A stretch of 64,000 bases of DNA from Malania oleifera (GCF_029873635.1 NC_080423.1:111493087-111557086), one strand, 5' to 3'; counted from the stretch's first letter, positions 46,001 through 59,099 are shown. The notes: generated by a model from the sequence alone, not told the origin. Numbers and translations: made by a program.

Positions 46001-46419
46001 GTTCTGTCTCAGTATCTTGATGTAGTCACCCTAGTGGGTCACTTGGTCGAACACTTGGTCGAACCTTGCAGCATTCTGATCTCAGTCTGAACCTTGAAGT
46101 CCACAGTGGAAGACTAGGTTGCCTTTATATGTTGCTAGTTGCACCACATTGTCGAGCATCACATTCTTGTTCATTCATGATCTGAAGCTTTCGGAGTTTG
46201 GCTAGACATCTGAATTCAAGCTTTGAGTATCCCAAATCCTTCTTGGCTTCTCGTAATGCCTAACTTCATGGTTTTAACCTGTTTTTCCTAAAAAGACAAA
46301 TAAACCTTGCATAACTCTGAACAATGATAACTCTGGGCAAATACATAATAAAATGAGGATAAACAAAGGTAAATGAGGGTCTAAAATCATGTATTTTAGG
46401 GAATCACCACAATCTCCAT
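43010..46419. mobile_element. Unclassified 3.4-kb insertion inside the Tat element
   Basis: Tat protease-region sequence stops at about 43009 and resumes at about 46420, with ACC on both sides (43007-43009 and 46420-46422). The inserted DNA starts AAGGTTTGGGTCCTTAACTA and ends TTAGGGAATCACCACAATCT. It has no coding domain that I recognise and no TG...CA ends. It itself contains an LTR at 43477-45308. Candidates are a non-autonomous DNA element or a decayed LTR element; I cannot choose. Confidence 0.5.
43477..45308 (+). mobile_element. Solo LTR, chromovirus-like, with palindrome array
   Basis: It begins TGTACGAACTCG and ends GGTTTGGGATGTGACA. Flanking pentamers ATAAC (43472-43476) and ATAAT (45309-45313) differ at one base. 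Near its left end are eight copies of a TCGTCGACGA-like palindrome (43547-43738). A TATAAATA motif at about 43760 and a TGAGAGGTGTCTCA hairpin near 44889 are shared with other LTRs here. Length is about 1.83 kb. It is nested within the unclassified insertion. The start assignment is moderately sure and the end firmer. Confidence 0.6.
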
Positions 46420-46875
46420 ACCTTTGGTTGGGTTCGGAGGAGATGTAGTTCATCCAATAAGCATGATAACACTCCCTTTGGCAATGGGGGCATCTCCACA
46501 GCAAATCACTTTGATGATAGACTTCATGGTGGTCGATCGCCCCTCGGTTTACAACATCATATTGAGCCACCTAACACTTAATGCAGCTAGAGCCATAACT
46601 TCCACCTACCACTTGAAGGAGAAATTCCTTACCCCACATAGGGTCAGGGTGGTCAAAAGGGACCAGACAATGGCTCACAACTGCTATGTAATGGCGTTGA
46701 AGGGTAAGACTGAGGCACGGAAAACCCTGGCCATCGAGGATTTGGAGGTAAGGGGAGAATACCCGCAGATCAACATGTTAAATGAAGATCTTATGAGCAT
46801 CCCAATAAAGGGTGACCAGGAGAGGTGAGTCCAGATTGGAAGCCATTTATCAAAGGTCTTAAAGGAAGAGTTGAG

Positions 46876-47454
46876 CTGTGATGACCCAAAAATATATACA
46901 TGATTAAAGCACAATAATAATAAAATAATAAAAATGGTCATTGAGTTAATATCAATACAGAAGTATTTTTCTGTAGGATCCTTGATTCCATGTTTGATGC
47001 CTAAGAAAGACCTTGTCTTAGCGAGTGCTCAGAGACCATTGCGGCTCAATCGCTCCCTGGAGGTTGGCCTGGTCAAAATGGAATTTCATAGGATAAATAG
47101 GATAGACACTGTTTGTACACGTAAATAAGTATATAAAATAATGTTTTGACTAACATAATTTGTAAAAATATATGATAAAATAATAATAATATAGGTATCC
47201 TATGCGGGGCCCACAAGACTGTGTAGGGCCCACATGAGTCTTGAAGTCGTGTGGAGGTTTACACGAGTCTCGAAGCTGTGTAATGCTCATAAAATCGTAT
47301 GAGGATTGTTTGAGTTACATAAGATCCATTCGGGTCTCGAAGTTGTGTGGGGCCCACAAGACCATGTGGGGCCCACATGAGTTTTTAAAATTTAAATTTA
47401 ATTCTTGTTCAAAAATAAATAAATACTAAAAATAGTTTAAAATTAATAACAATG

Positions 47455-47488
<34 letters not shown>

Positions 47489-49214
47489 TTAAGAAAAATA
47501 ATAAAATAATTAATTAACTAATTGATTAATTAATTAGGTAAGTAGTTAATTAAAAATTTATTTAATGGGAATGGTGGCAAGCACTCCCACATGGCCTCCA
47601 TCCCCATCCCATATTCAACTCATACCTTGCCCATCCCTTGCCTATTCTTTAATTTTAAAAAAATTATAATTTCACCCATCTCCCCACACTTTTATAAATT
47701 TCATTTCTTCCCCAAAATTTTCCTATACATAGGGAGCTCTCAACCTTCATTTTTCACCACAATTTTCTAAGGAAGAGAAGGATTAGTGAGTGAAAGAAAT
47801 TGTGGTGGAGAGAGAATTTTTGAGTAAGTTCTCAATTACCCACTCTTTCCGATCTCATTTCTTAGAGATAGTTACAGTGTTCGTAAGGAGAAGGTAAGTA
47901 AATTTTGATTATGTTAGTTTTTTTTTATTTAAAATTCATATCCGAGTTTATTTTATAAGTAAATTTCAATTATGTTAATTAGTTCCACAAAATTTCCATG
48001 AGTTTATTTTTACGCGTGTTTAATTATACCAGTTCTATCTTTAATATACTTGCATCTATTTTTGGGTTAAGAAATGTTCTAATCTCCTCGGGTAAATTTT
48101 CAGCATTTATTTCTATTCAAAAATAAAATTATATATATTTTTAACACAAAAATTGTGTGGTATGAGTTTATTTCTACGTTACATTTTTTATGAAAATATG
48201 AGTAAAATGAGATTTTCACGATATTATTTTAAATTGCATAAATTATAATAAGATAATTTTAAAACCCCTTATGGCAACGAAAGTTCAAAGTTACAGATGC
48301 TCGGTACCGCAACTTAAAGTTTATACGGATCAGAGTGCACCCACACTGTTTACAGAGTGGTTATTTATGTTAGTGGATTTCTCCTGAGTGCACACCTGGT
48401 TCCGGAACAAGACTTAATAAGGAAAATCTCACTTAAAGTTTATGTACGTTGATTTAGTTTGGTCGGCCAGCCAGCTAAGTCCAGTCTTCGGACCGCACAA
48501 CGCAGTCATGGGGGTAAACATGATTTATGAAAAATAGGCCTAAAGGTGGTTTTTATAATATATGTTTATACATATTTAATTACGTGTACAAAGTTACTGA
48601 TGATTTGAAGGAAAAGTGTAAGTTTACGTGAAAAGGATCATTTTGGTGCTTAAATGACGATCTAAGGAAAACGTATAAGGAAAAGTATATGTATGTTCAT
48701 CATTAAATGTTTATACAGTTTTAAAGTTAAAAGTTTAATTTAACAGTTATAGTATATAATTATAAAATTTTACTGTTGTAATTAATGACAAAAGTTTTAT
48801 GCAGAAATTTTTAAATTTATATTTATTCTAAAAGAAATTTTGAAGTTATAGTATTAAGTATTGTTTTACGAAATTTTTAAAAAGCTCATTTTGGCCACAC
48901 ACTAATAATAATCTTATTTAGTTACTGAGCGTCGTCTCACTCCAATCATATTTTTATTTCAGATAACTCTGAAGAGCATGTTGGAAATCAGGCTTAGCAA
49001 GCATGCGGGTGGGGATTAGAAAAATAAAGATTGATTAGAAATATTAGTATGATTTCAGATATTTATGTTTGTGTAATTTTCTTCTTTTGAAATAAGTGAT
49101 TGTAATATAGATAATTAGTGCTCTGGTTTAATAATAATTGAGTTTATTTTGCTTCCGCTATAAATTAGTAGTAAAAAGTTAATATCCCTGGCCCCTCGGG
49201 GTCAGGGTGTTACA
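46876..49214 (+). mobile_element. Solo LTR (2.34 kb), chromovirus-like, inside the Tat element
   Basis: It begins TGTGATGACCCAAAAATA and ends GGGGTCAGGGTGTTACA, with flanking TGAGC (46871-46875) and TGAGT (49215-49219). It contains GCTCGGTACCGCA (48299-48311), a TTACTGAGCGTCGTCTCAC motif (48922-48940) and (AAT)n runs near 47450-47480. No internal domain remains, so it is a solo LTR left by recombination. One mismatch in the target duplication points to moderate age. Confidence 0.8.
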
Positions 49215-49788
49215 TGAGTTGACTATTAAGCGAGTATGTAGCCATCTTTGCTTGGTCAGCTGATGATATGCCGAGGATCGACCCCACTTTCATGGAGCAC
49301 AGATTATAGGTGGACCCGAATCATCAGCCCGTGAAATAGAAAAAGAGAAGTTTTGCTTTAGAACGGGTCAAGGTAATTAATGAAGAGGTAACAAAACTTT
49401 TGAAAGCTAACTTTGTCAGAGAAGTCAATTATTTAGAGTGGCTCAGCAACGTGGTTTTAGTGAAAAGGCCAAACGAAAAATGGCACCGACTTCACAGACT
49501 TGAACAAAGCATGCCCCAAGGATAGTTTCCCCCTTCCATAGATCGACCAGCTAGTGGAATCCATGTCCGGACACGAGCTCCTATGTTTCATGGATGCATA
49601 CTCAAGATACAACCAAATCTATATGCACCCTAAAGACGAGGAGGAGACGTCATTAACCACTGAAGAGGGCTCTACTGCTATAGGGTGACGGCCTTCGGAT
49701 TAAAGAATGCAAGAGCAACATATCAGAGGCTGGTGAACAGATTATTTAAGGATTTTCCAAGGAAAACCATGGATACATATGTTGATGA

Positions 49789-50019
49789 TGTAAAAACCCC
49801 AAAAAAAGACATAAAATATTAGTGGATTGATTTCAAAAATTTAAAAATTTAAAAATATATATATAAATTAATTAATTAATTAATTAATCGGATTTAAAAG
49901 AAAAATAAAAAGAAAAAAAATAATAATTAAAATTTATTTCTATTTTTATTAATAAAATATATTATTAATATTAATTAAATATTATTAAATTGAATTGATT
50001 AAATAAATAATATTAAAGA

Positions 50020-50065
<46 letters not shown>

Positions 50066-52349
50066 AGGATTAAAGTAAAAAGGAAAAAAAAAATAATATA
50101 ATATAATTATATAGGTAAAGTTTTGAAGAGAAACCTTCAGGACGTTTCTGAAGGTTGATTTAAATATGCAATGAATTTTTTTATATTATTTTATTTTACT
50201 TTCTTCTTCTTCTTCTTCTTCTTCTTCTTCTTCTTTACTTTTCCTTTCTTTATTCTTTTCTCTGCACTGAACTCTCTCTCCCTCTCTCTCCTCACGTTCT
50301 CTCTCCTCGATTTCGTGACGGATTTTCGCCCAATTGAAAATCCGAAGATACCACTGGACTCCATTCGCCGCTACCGTCATTTTTACCAAAACGGATCGGT
50401 GGTAGGAGCGGCGTAAGCGTATTCCCTGGGGTAAGTCATTTTCCCCTTTTTCTTTAATTTTTTGCAAAATATAAGTCCAATTGACGAACGGACACCACCA
50501 CGAGAATCTAGGGATGATTCTCCACAAGTCTAGAGGGACGGAATTCTCATGGGGGTGTCAGGCCAAAACCCCAAATTTGGGGTGCGGCGATTATTAAGGG
50601 ACTTATTTTTAATTAATTAGCATTAATTTAAAAATGCTAAAATATTAAGCATCTGTGACTGAAGTAGGATTTCTGAAATTTAGGGCCCAGGTGAGCGCCG
50701 CAGGTGTAATTTTGGGACCCGCAGGCAAAATTTGAAAAATTAAGTAGGGATGTTAAATAATAGTTTAAATATTAATTTGAGGTATATGGAGCCTAAGGAA
50801 GTCTAGATGAGTATTATTTTGGAGAAATAGATTAATTAATCTAGGGAAAATGTAAATTTCAGGAGTTGAATTTCGGGCGCTAAGGGCGTAGGATTTGGGT
50901 CCTAAGGAATTTCTCAATAGCCAGGTAAGGGAATAAACTAAAGCAGTAATTTTTCATGCAAATTATTATTGATTATGAGTAAATTTATTTTCAGAAAAAC
51001 TTATGTTATATTGCATATTATGAATGAAATTTACGATTGGGAAAATACTGCTATGATATGTATGAGGTGCCAGAAAATCACGATTTTAGAATATGAAGTA
51101 TGACTTTTAACAACATATGTGTGGCATGAATATTATTTTATGTGAAATGTATTATGATGTGAAAGATTTTACGAACAAAGCATGATTTCAGGTATTATGA
51201 AAATATGAGTTATGTTGTGATGGTTTTGACGATTATGTGATAAATGATGTATTTTCAGAATATATATACCTGAAACAATTTTGGCGCGAGGCCATATATT
51301 TATGTTATCGGCACGAGACCGTATTTATGTTATTGGCGTATGGCCATGTATTTATGTTATTGGCACGAGGCCGTATTTATGTTATTGGCGCGAGGCCATG
51401 TATTTATGTTTTCGGTATGAGGCTGTAATTACTATATTTTCGGCACAAGGCCGTAATGATGTTATATATATGATCATGTATTATATGTTATCACCACCAG
51501 GATGTTAGTTTAGTTCAGTTCAGGGGCTCGGTACCGTAGCTATATGTGTAGATCAGATATCTACGTCAGATTAGTGCTAACCATCCCACGAGGGGATGAG
51601 AGATGGATAGTCGATGTGGCTTTCAGTAGAGTGTGGACGTCCATCTGGCAGTCCGTACCAGGGTGTGGCGGGCTCATTGTACTTACAGACATATTTGATT
51701 TGGCAGTGGTTGGCCAGCCATTGTCAGGTCCCACCTTCGAGTTACACAACCCGTCATGAGGGGTAATACATGACACCAGTTAGCTATTCATCCTGGGTTT
51801 GTTTTCAGTACTACAGTTATAACAGATGATTTTATGTATGTTATAATTTATTAACAGATGTGAAAATATATGTTTACCCAGTACGATATGATGATGTTTA
51901 TAGAATTATGAAATGTACTATATATGTATAAATGCATTAAATATTCATGTTGCCACACAGCTGTATTTAGTTTATTTTCCTTTACTGAGAAGTGTCTCAC
52001 CCCCAAACATTAAATGATTTTCAGGAAACCCAGTGAGACCGGCGAGCTAGAGCCGCCATTGAGTGATTGAAGCTTCCCTACTAGAAGGGTAAGCATTGAA
52101 CTAGGATCGGGAGTTTTTATTATTTAATCTTAGTGTTATTTTGACTTTTGGAGGTTGTATATCATAACAGTATTTTGATGTTATAGAAAGCTCTGGTATT
52201 ATGTTTTATGATTGGATGTTTGAGATTTTATGTTTACTACTGCTAGGTTTTCCGCTGTGTTTGACAGGTGTCCCCGCTACCCACGGGTTCGAGTTGACCA
52301 TTTTATTTATTATGTGATATTTTATATTAAGAAATTGAGGGATGTTACA
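49789..52349 (+). mobile_element. Solo LTR (2.56 kb), chromovirus-like, inside the Tat reverse transcriptase region
   Basis: It begins TGTAAAAACCCC and ends GAGGGATGTTACA, with perfect flanking GATGA repeats (49784-49788 and 52350-52354). It contains a (GT)n tract near 50020-50056, a (CTT)n tract near 50203-50236, a ~26-bp tandem repeat at 51283-51464, GCTCGGTACCGTA (51527-51539) and TTACTGAGAAGTGTCTCAC (51982-52000). The perfect target duplication suggests it is the youngest of the nested solo LTRs. Confidence 0.88.
51283..51464. repeat. ~26-bp tandem repeat inside an LTR
   Basis: About seven units of the form GGCACGAGGCCGTATTTATG follow one another with small changes (starts near 51283, 51310, 51336, 51361, 51387, 51413, 51442). 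It lies in the 49789-52349 LTR. Confidence 0.85.
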
Positions 52350-55063
52350 GATGACATTCTTGTAAAAATATTAAAGGCATAAGAGCATCGCAGGGATTTA
52401 AATCCTGCTAAAAATGTATTTGGTGTCTCTGCAGGAAAGTTTCTAGGGTCCATGGTGACTTACAGGGGGATAGAGGCCAACCTCGACAAGATACAAGCAT
52501 TGATGGAAATGAAAACTCCTTGAACGAAAAAGGAGGTTCAGGTCCTAGCCGAGAGGATTGCTTCGTTTAGCAAGTTTGTATCCTGCTTGGGAGATAAAAG
52601 CCTACCATTCCTTAAAGCATTGCAGAAGATAGGAGGATTCGAATGGAGAGAGGAAAAAAGTAAAGCTTTTGAACAACTTAAGCAATACCTTGGTTCCCCA
52701 CCCCTATTGACAAAGGCAAAAATTGGAGAGGACCTTTACTTGTACTTGGCCTCTACTCCACACGCGGTCAGTGCAGTCCTAGTCAGAGAAAAGGGAAAGC
52801 AATACCAGCTCATTTATTACACAAGCAAAGTGCTAAGTTGGGCGAAGATCAACTACACAACAACGAAGAAGGCAACCTTTGTCGTCATCTGTGCAACTTG
52901 GAAGTTAAGACCTTACTTTTAGGCGCACAAGGTAATTGTGTTGACTAACTTGTTGCTAAGATAGATCCTTCAGCGACTAGAAACTTCTGGGAGAATGGTG
53001 AGGTGGTCAGTTGAATTGGGGGAATTATACATCCATTACAAGCTAAGACCTGCAATCAAAGCTCAGGTGTTGGCTGATTTCATGGTAGAACAGTTTTGGG
53101 AAAAATTAAAGGGGCTAGATGTTTGGGTGTTGCATGTGGATGGGTCATCCAACAGAGCTGGAGGAGAAGCTAGATTAATCCTTATGGTGCCACTGTTGGA
53201 GTTCGCGATGACCAATAAAGAAGTTGAATACGAAGCCTTGCTGGTAGGGTTGCGCTTATTAGAATCACTCAGGGTGGGCCGACTTCAAGTCTCGAGCGAT
53301 TCTCAACTTGTGGTTGAGCAGGTGAAGGGAGAATTTGAAGCTAGGGACTAGAAGATGAAAATATATCTAGAAAGGGCGCAGGAATATATCCAAACATTCA
53401 TCCAATTCGACATTGCACATATACTATAAGCGAAAAATACAAAGGTTGATGCATTGGCAAGATTGACCTTAGCTTCAAAACCAGATTGGGAGAGTGCTAT
53501 TTACTTGGAAAGAATTTGGAAGCCATCTTACGAGGATGTTAGCATCTAGGTGGCGGTGATAGGAGAAAATGGAGAGGACTCAAGGACCATTTTGATACAG
53601 TGTCTTCAGGATAGGTCCTTACCAAATAACAAAAAGCAATTCATGAAGGTAAGAAGGAAGGCAGCCAGGTACACACTCATAAACCAAGAGTTGTACAGAC
53701 AATCCTTGGCGCTATCTTATTTGTGATGCTTAAATACCAAGGAAGGAGAATATGTGCTGAGGGAGATTTACAAAAGGGTGTGTGGTAACCATTTGGTCAG
53801 TAGAGCCTTGGCTCGCAAGGCTCTACGACAAGGGTTTTATTGGCCCATTTAGAGGAAGGATGCAATCAAACAGGTGAAGAGGTGCAATAGATGCCTAAGG
53901 TGCGCTAGCATACCACACATGCCAATCAGTATGCTAACTCCCTTAACAAGTCCTTGTCCTTTCGCTCAATGGGGACTTGCCATTGTAGGATCGTTGTTTC
54001 AAGTAGCTGGACAACAAAAGTTCCTATTGGTGGCTATTGATTACTTCACTAAGTGGGTCGAAGTAGAGGCTTTATCTCATATAATATAGCACAACATCAC
54101 CAAGTTCGTATGGACTTTGGTGGTCTGTAGGTTTAAGCATACCCTAGGCCATAGTGATAGATCATGGGAAGCAGTTGACAACGACCGTTTCAAAAAAATT
54201 TGCGCTAACTTGAGTATAAAGCTGATATTCTCATCTGTTGCACACCTGCAAAGTAACAGACAAGTAGAAAATATTAACAGGACAATCTTGCATAGTCTAA
54301 AAGCACGCCTCGAGTCTTCATATGGCAAATGGGTAGAAGAGCTCCCGTCAATTATATGGGCCTACCATACAACCCGGTGAACAGCTATGGGGGAAACCCC
54401 TTTTATGCTCGCCTATGGAGCAGAAGCGGTCATCCCTGTAGAAATAGGAATCTCTTCTTGGAGAAGGCAATATTTTAACAAAGAAAACAACAATGAAGAA
54501 TTAAGAGTAGAGTTAGATCTTTTAGAGGAGAGGCAAGATCAAGCATAGGTCAGAGTTGCAACATACTAACATAAGGTGGCTAGGTATTATAACGCTCGGG
54601 TAAAGGCATCAATGTTCAACTTAGGAGATTTAGTCCTAAGAAAAGTGCAAAACAATCCTGCAAAACCCGAGCCAAGCAAGTTGAAGCCCAACTAGGATGG
54701 ACCGTACCAAATAGCATCAGAAATCAAGCCAGGAGCATACACATTGAAAGACTAATAGTGGAAGGAGATAAAAAACACATGGAACTCTGAAATGTTAAAG
54801 AAGTACAATTCATAAATTGCTATTCATAAATTGTATGTTTTGAAAGCAAGTTACAAACGCTTTGAAAGCAAAGTTACAAAAAGTTAGAAAGCAATTAAAC
54901 TTCAGGCTTAATTCTTTGGTCACTAGCTTTGCTGCCTTCTCCACCCTCCTCTTCAATCTCTTCCCCCGACTGAGGACTCTCATTATCGTAACCAAATGAA
55001 CAAACGTCGGGCAGGGGAAGATCAGCATCCAGTGTCCTAACCTACTCCAGACATCTCTGAAAG

Positions 55064-57599
55064 TGTAACGTCCCGAACCCACTAGTGGGGCCCAGGGTGT
55101 TATGTGTTCCTTTCACCTATCTATGATACCACATGCATTATCCACACAACAGAATTAATAATACATCCTCAATTAAAATACCAGAATATTGTACTTTACA
55201 ACCAAAAAGGGCATATCTATTCCACTATATTACATAACTAGAACTATTAAACATAACCAAAATACATATGAGTTTCTATAGTCACTCATGCTATGTTATA
55301 CTATCAACCCTGCTCTAGAGCTTTCTAAGATTGACCACTAAAAGGTCTTGAAAAAGATGATTTGTATATTGGGGTGAGACACTTCTCAGTAAGGATGGAA
55401 TAAATTAACGTCAGTGTGTGGCTAATGAGTTTAGTGTTTACAAAATATAACCATTTGTTAATCAATAACAATTGTAAATCATCTATAGACCATACTCACA
55501 CATACATCATTATTTATAAGCGAGAGTTCCCTAGGATTGGGGAGATTACACGCCTATACATGTAACGCCCCTTTGCACTGATACATTATGTAACCTTGCC
55601 CATTTAACTTGAGCGTAGCTACAACTGATACCTATCAGGGCACTCGCCTTACTTAACAAGCACTCAGGCGGAGAGTTAAACTCGCCTCGATCACATGTAA
55701 TACCACAATATAAAATACATTTAATACTTTACTATAAATAACTTTCACATACAAACTATAACTCACACCTATATAAATACTATAAACTGTAAGGTGTTAA
55801 TACTTTTGCAACCATAAGTTGTGTACTGTAAATACTTTGCAACTATACTCTATTTTCATATACTCTATTCTATTATACTCTGGTTAAATTTACAAATATG
55901 AATATAAGAACTCACTCCCAAATAGATAAACAACATGCTTCCCCCCATAACGGGTTGTGCAGATCGTAGGCTGGACTTAGCCCTAGACGGCCTGCCACTA
56001 GGTTAAGTCAACTATACTGTATGTCTGCTAGTGCGAATGACCATCCTATAGTTGGTCTAGACTCCTGGTGGAAACTCTACACTTCACTAGCCCACTCGAC
56101 TATTCAATACCAACACTCTTCCCAAGACGTGTGGTTGCACTAAGTTCTTCATTACTGTAGCTGCAGTATCGAGAGTGCTATGGTCCATCGGAGTTCTTAA
56201 ACCATACATTATAATATAACAATAATAATACTCTATACTGTACTTTCTTTTCCATAGTTCAAAAAATAGTATAATACCCACACATTTCAATATGTCAATA
56301 TATCATACTAAAAACTCATAATTTTAATTAAGCAATAATATTCTTTCTCATGCCACACGATTTGAATGCTTGTCATAAATATATAAACTACTGGAAAACT
56401 AGTCGTTTTATACCCAATATCTGTTTTACTGAAAATACAGGTTTAATTATCTCCACTATTTATTTAACTCAAAATATGTATTTAAAGGAAAAACGAAGAT
56501 AACCAACCCTACCCACTTTAATTCTTTACAAAATACGTATAATAAATCAAACCAATAATTTTAATCGATCAAATCATTCAAAAAATTTACTACAATAATC
56601 AAGAAATCAAATACTTTAATTCAATCGGTTCAATTTTAAAATAACAATTATTATAAAATCCCTAAACTCACAAACTCCATTTTACTTACTTCCTAATAAT
56701 AATAATAATCCAAAATCCAATTTCCATATGCTAGAATATTCAGAAAAACGTGTATATAATTCCTGTAATTTTATATTATAATTTAATCGGTTAAATTATA
56801 AAAATTCCTGACATAATTTATTCCCTTTACCTCACCCTAGGAGTGGTGCCTACAATGCTTCTACGACAAATCCACTCTGATTAAAATATTGGTGGCCGAG
56901 AATGGAACTCAGGGGTATTTTCTGTTCTTCAATCAGCTCACGTTTGGCTGAGAAAATCGAGGAGAGAGGGAGAGAAGTTAAGGAGAGAGACGGAGCAGAG
57001 TTGGAGAGAGAGAGAGCGTAGAGGAGCTCTCTTTGAGTTTTCAAATGCTAAGTTTCTTGATTGTTTAGGAAACTTTAACTTAACATATATAACTTTACTT
57101 ATATTATAGTATAATATATTATATTATATAATTTAATTAATAATAATTAATTTAATTTTAAAATTTTTTATTTTTTTTTTGAATTTTTTATTTTTTTTGG
57201 ATCACTACATTCTCCCCTCCTTATAAAAATTTTGTCCTCAAAATTTACTAACTGATCATTTTACATAACCTCTGAAATCAGCTAATCCACCCCATACCAC
57301 ACATTTCAGTTACTCCACAGATATAACTAAATGCGATACTCTAGAATCACATATAACTATTGCTTGCCTCAAAACAAAAATATATTACATGCTCCTGCGC
57401 CACGAGCAATATCCACGTCAGTCAGGATCAGTGTATACACACGGGCCTAGCCGCCTCAGGGTGCTTGATTGTTCCTCTGATTCTGATCAGAAGTAGGTGT
57501 ACTAATCAACAGCTCACGACAATATCGTGTGATGTGACCTGACCTACCGCACTAATAATAGTTCGCACTCCCAACCCGACAGTCACCCCGATGCCTTCT
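55064..57599 (-). mobile_element. Chromovirus-like (Tekay/Del type) remnant, reversed and internally deleted
   Basis: An LTR occupies 55064-57209; read on the minus strand it begins TGTAGTGATCC and ends GTTCGGGACGTTACA. To its right lies a short internal part containing a 3' internal end (minus strand GGAGGGGAGAATG just before the LTR) and, near 57480-57590, a gag zinc-knuckle-like CGRSGHITRYC. The middle of the element is missing. The LTR shares the GGTGAGACACTTCTCAGTAA motif (55373-55392) with its neighbours. It is a broken fossil that abuts the Tat element's right part. Confidence 0.7.
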
Positions 57600-57697
57600 T
57601 GTAGTAACCCAAAATTTTTTTTTAATTAATTAATTAGTTAATTTTTAATTAAATTGAATTAATTAAATTAGTAGAATGATAAATATATATACGTGTG

Positions 57698-57728
<31 letters not shown>

Positions 57729-58960
57729 AATACTAATATAATATTATTATTATTATTATTAAGTTATAAAGGTATATAGGAAACTTTCTCAAGAAGCTTT
57801 TCTTCCTGAGAATTGAATCAAATTCAATTCAACCTCCAGCGCCTCTCTATACTCTCTCTCACATTACTTTCTCTCTCCTCTCTCCACTTGCTCTCTCCTC
57901 GATTTCATCGGTCAAACGAACGCCGATCGAAAAATAGAAGATACCACTGGGTTCCATTCTTCGCCACCGACATTTTAATCAGAGTGGATTTATCGTAAGA
58001 GCGACGTAGGCACCACTCCTGGAACAAGATAACCTCCCTCTATCTCCTCAATTTCTCCTTAAATCTTTAGTCAAACTGACGATCAGAAACCACCACGATA
58101 TTCTAGGAGCGTTTCTCTACAAGTCCAGTTGAGTAAATTTTTGAACTAGGTTTTCCAAGCACCACTCCAAGGTTAAGGTGAGGAGTATAAATTATGTGAG
58201 TTATTTAGAAATTCAACCGGTTAAATTATAATGTGTAATTATTAAATTGGAGTACTTAATTATATTAGATTTTTAGAGACATTCTTGGGATTAAATTAAA
58301 CTGTAGAATTGGATTATATTAGATTTTTGGAAACATTCTTGGGATTAAGTTAAATTGCAGGAATTGATAAAATATAATTTTTGGGGAGTATTTTGGAATT
58401 AAGTTAAATTCTAGGGATTTGATTAAATTAGATTTCTGGGAATAGTTTCGAATTAGATTAAACTATAGGAATTTGATCATATTGGTATTTTTAAGTATGT
58501 TAGAAATTAAATTTAAATATGAGAAGTTGATCAAACCCACGTTTTTAGAATTTAATGGATTAATGGGAGCGTGTGAGCCTAGAAATATTAAAATAATTAT
58601 TATTCTGGAAATTGAATTGATTGATTTGGAGAAAATGTGAATTTCAGGGTTTTAAATTTCGAACACCGCGGGCGTGAGTTTGGGTATTTTAGCAGGTCTC
58701 TCAGTAAGTCAAGTAAGGGGAATAAATTATAGCAGTATTTTTAAAACTACTGTTTGAATTGATATGTGAAAATAAGCATACGGTATTTTGCTTGAAATTT
58801 TTATGATATGAATATTAGATAAATTGTGTGGCATCTGAGTAATATTGAATTGTAATATTCTGGAATATGAAATATGATTATATAACTATTTTCTATAATA
58901 AATGGGGAAATATGAGAATATGCTTTGTATTATTGAAAAATGTGGAAATTCACGAAATGA

Positions 58961-58998
<38 letters not shown>

Positions 58999-59099
58999 TA
59001 TATTATTATGAAAATGGAATGTGTATTGAAAGGATGGAAAAGAAACGAAAAATGATGAAAATATTGAAAAGTGATATATACCATTACGAGATGAGATAT

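Larger units (their letters stand above)
40858..55063 (+). mobile_element. Broken Ty3/Gypsy element of the Tat lineage, with nested insertions
   Basis: Parts in order: left LTR (end at 41219), primer-site region (TTGGTGCCGTCTGTGGGAA from 41221), gag (about 41.3-42.6 kb, with DHLDTFKVLMQLQGAPN, then a zinc-knuckle-like HDTKEC), protease (in pieces around 42.85-43.0 and 46.42-46.85 kb), reverse transcriptase (from about 49.2 kb, resuming after 52.35 kb), an extra archaeal-type RNase H (VLHVDGSSNRAGGEARL, near 53.1 kb) that is diagnostic of Tat elements, and integrase (about 53.75-54.6 kb). Three separate insertions interrupt it. No matching right LTR was found before the next element begins. 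It has multiple breaks, is long dead, and is the oldest layer of this pile. Confidence 0.85.

Noticed and set aside
50171-50527. Overlapping open frames with poly-Glu or poly-Phe
   Set aside because: They are by-products of the (CTT)n tract inside a solo LTR.
54810-55082. Minus-strand open frame of 90 codons right of the Tat integrase
   Set aside because: It crosses the boundary into the next element's LTR and shows no recognisable domain.
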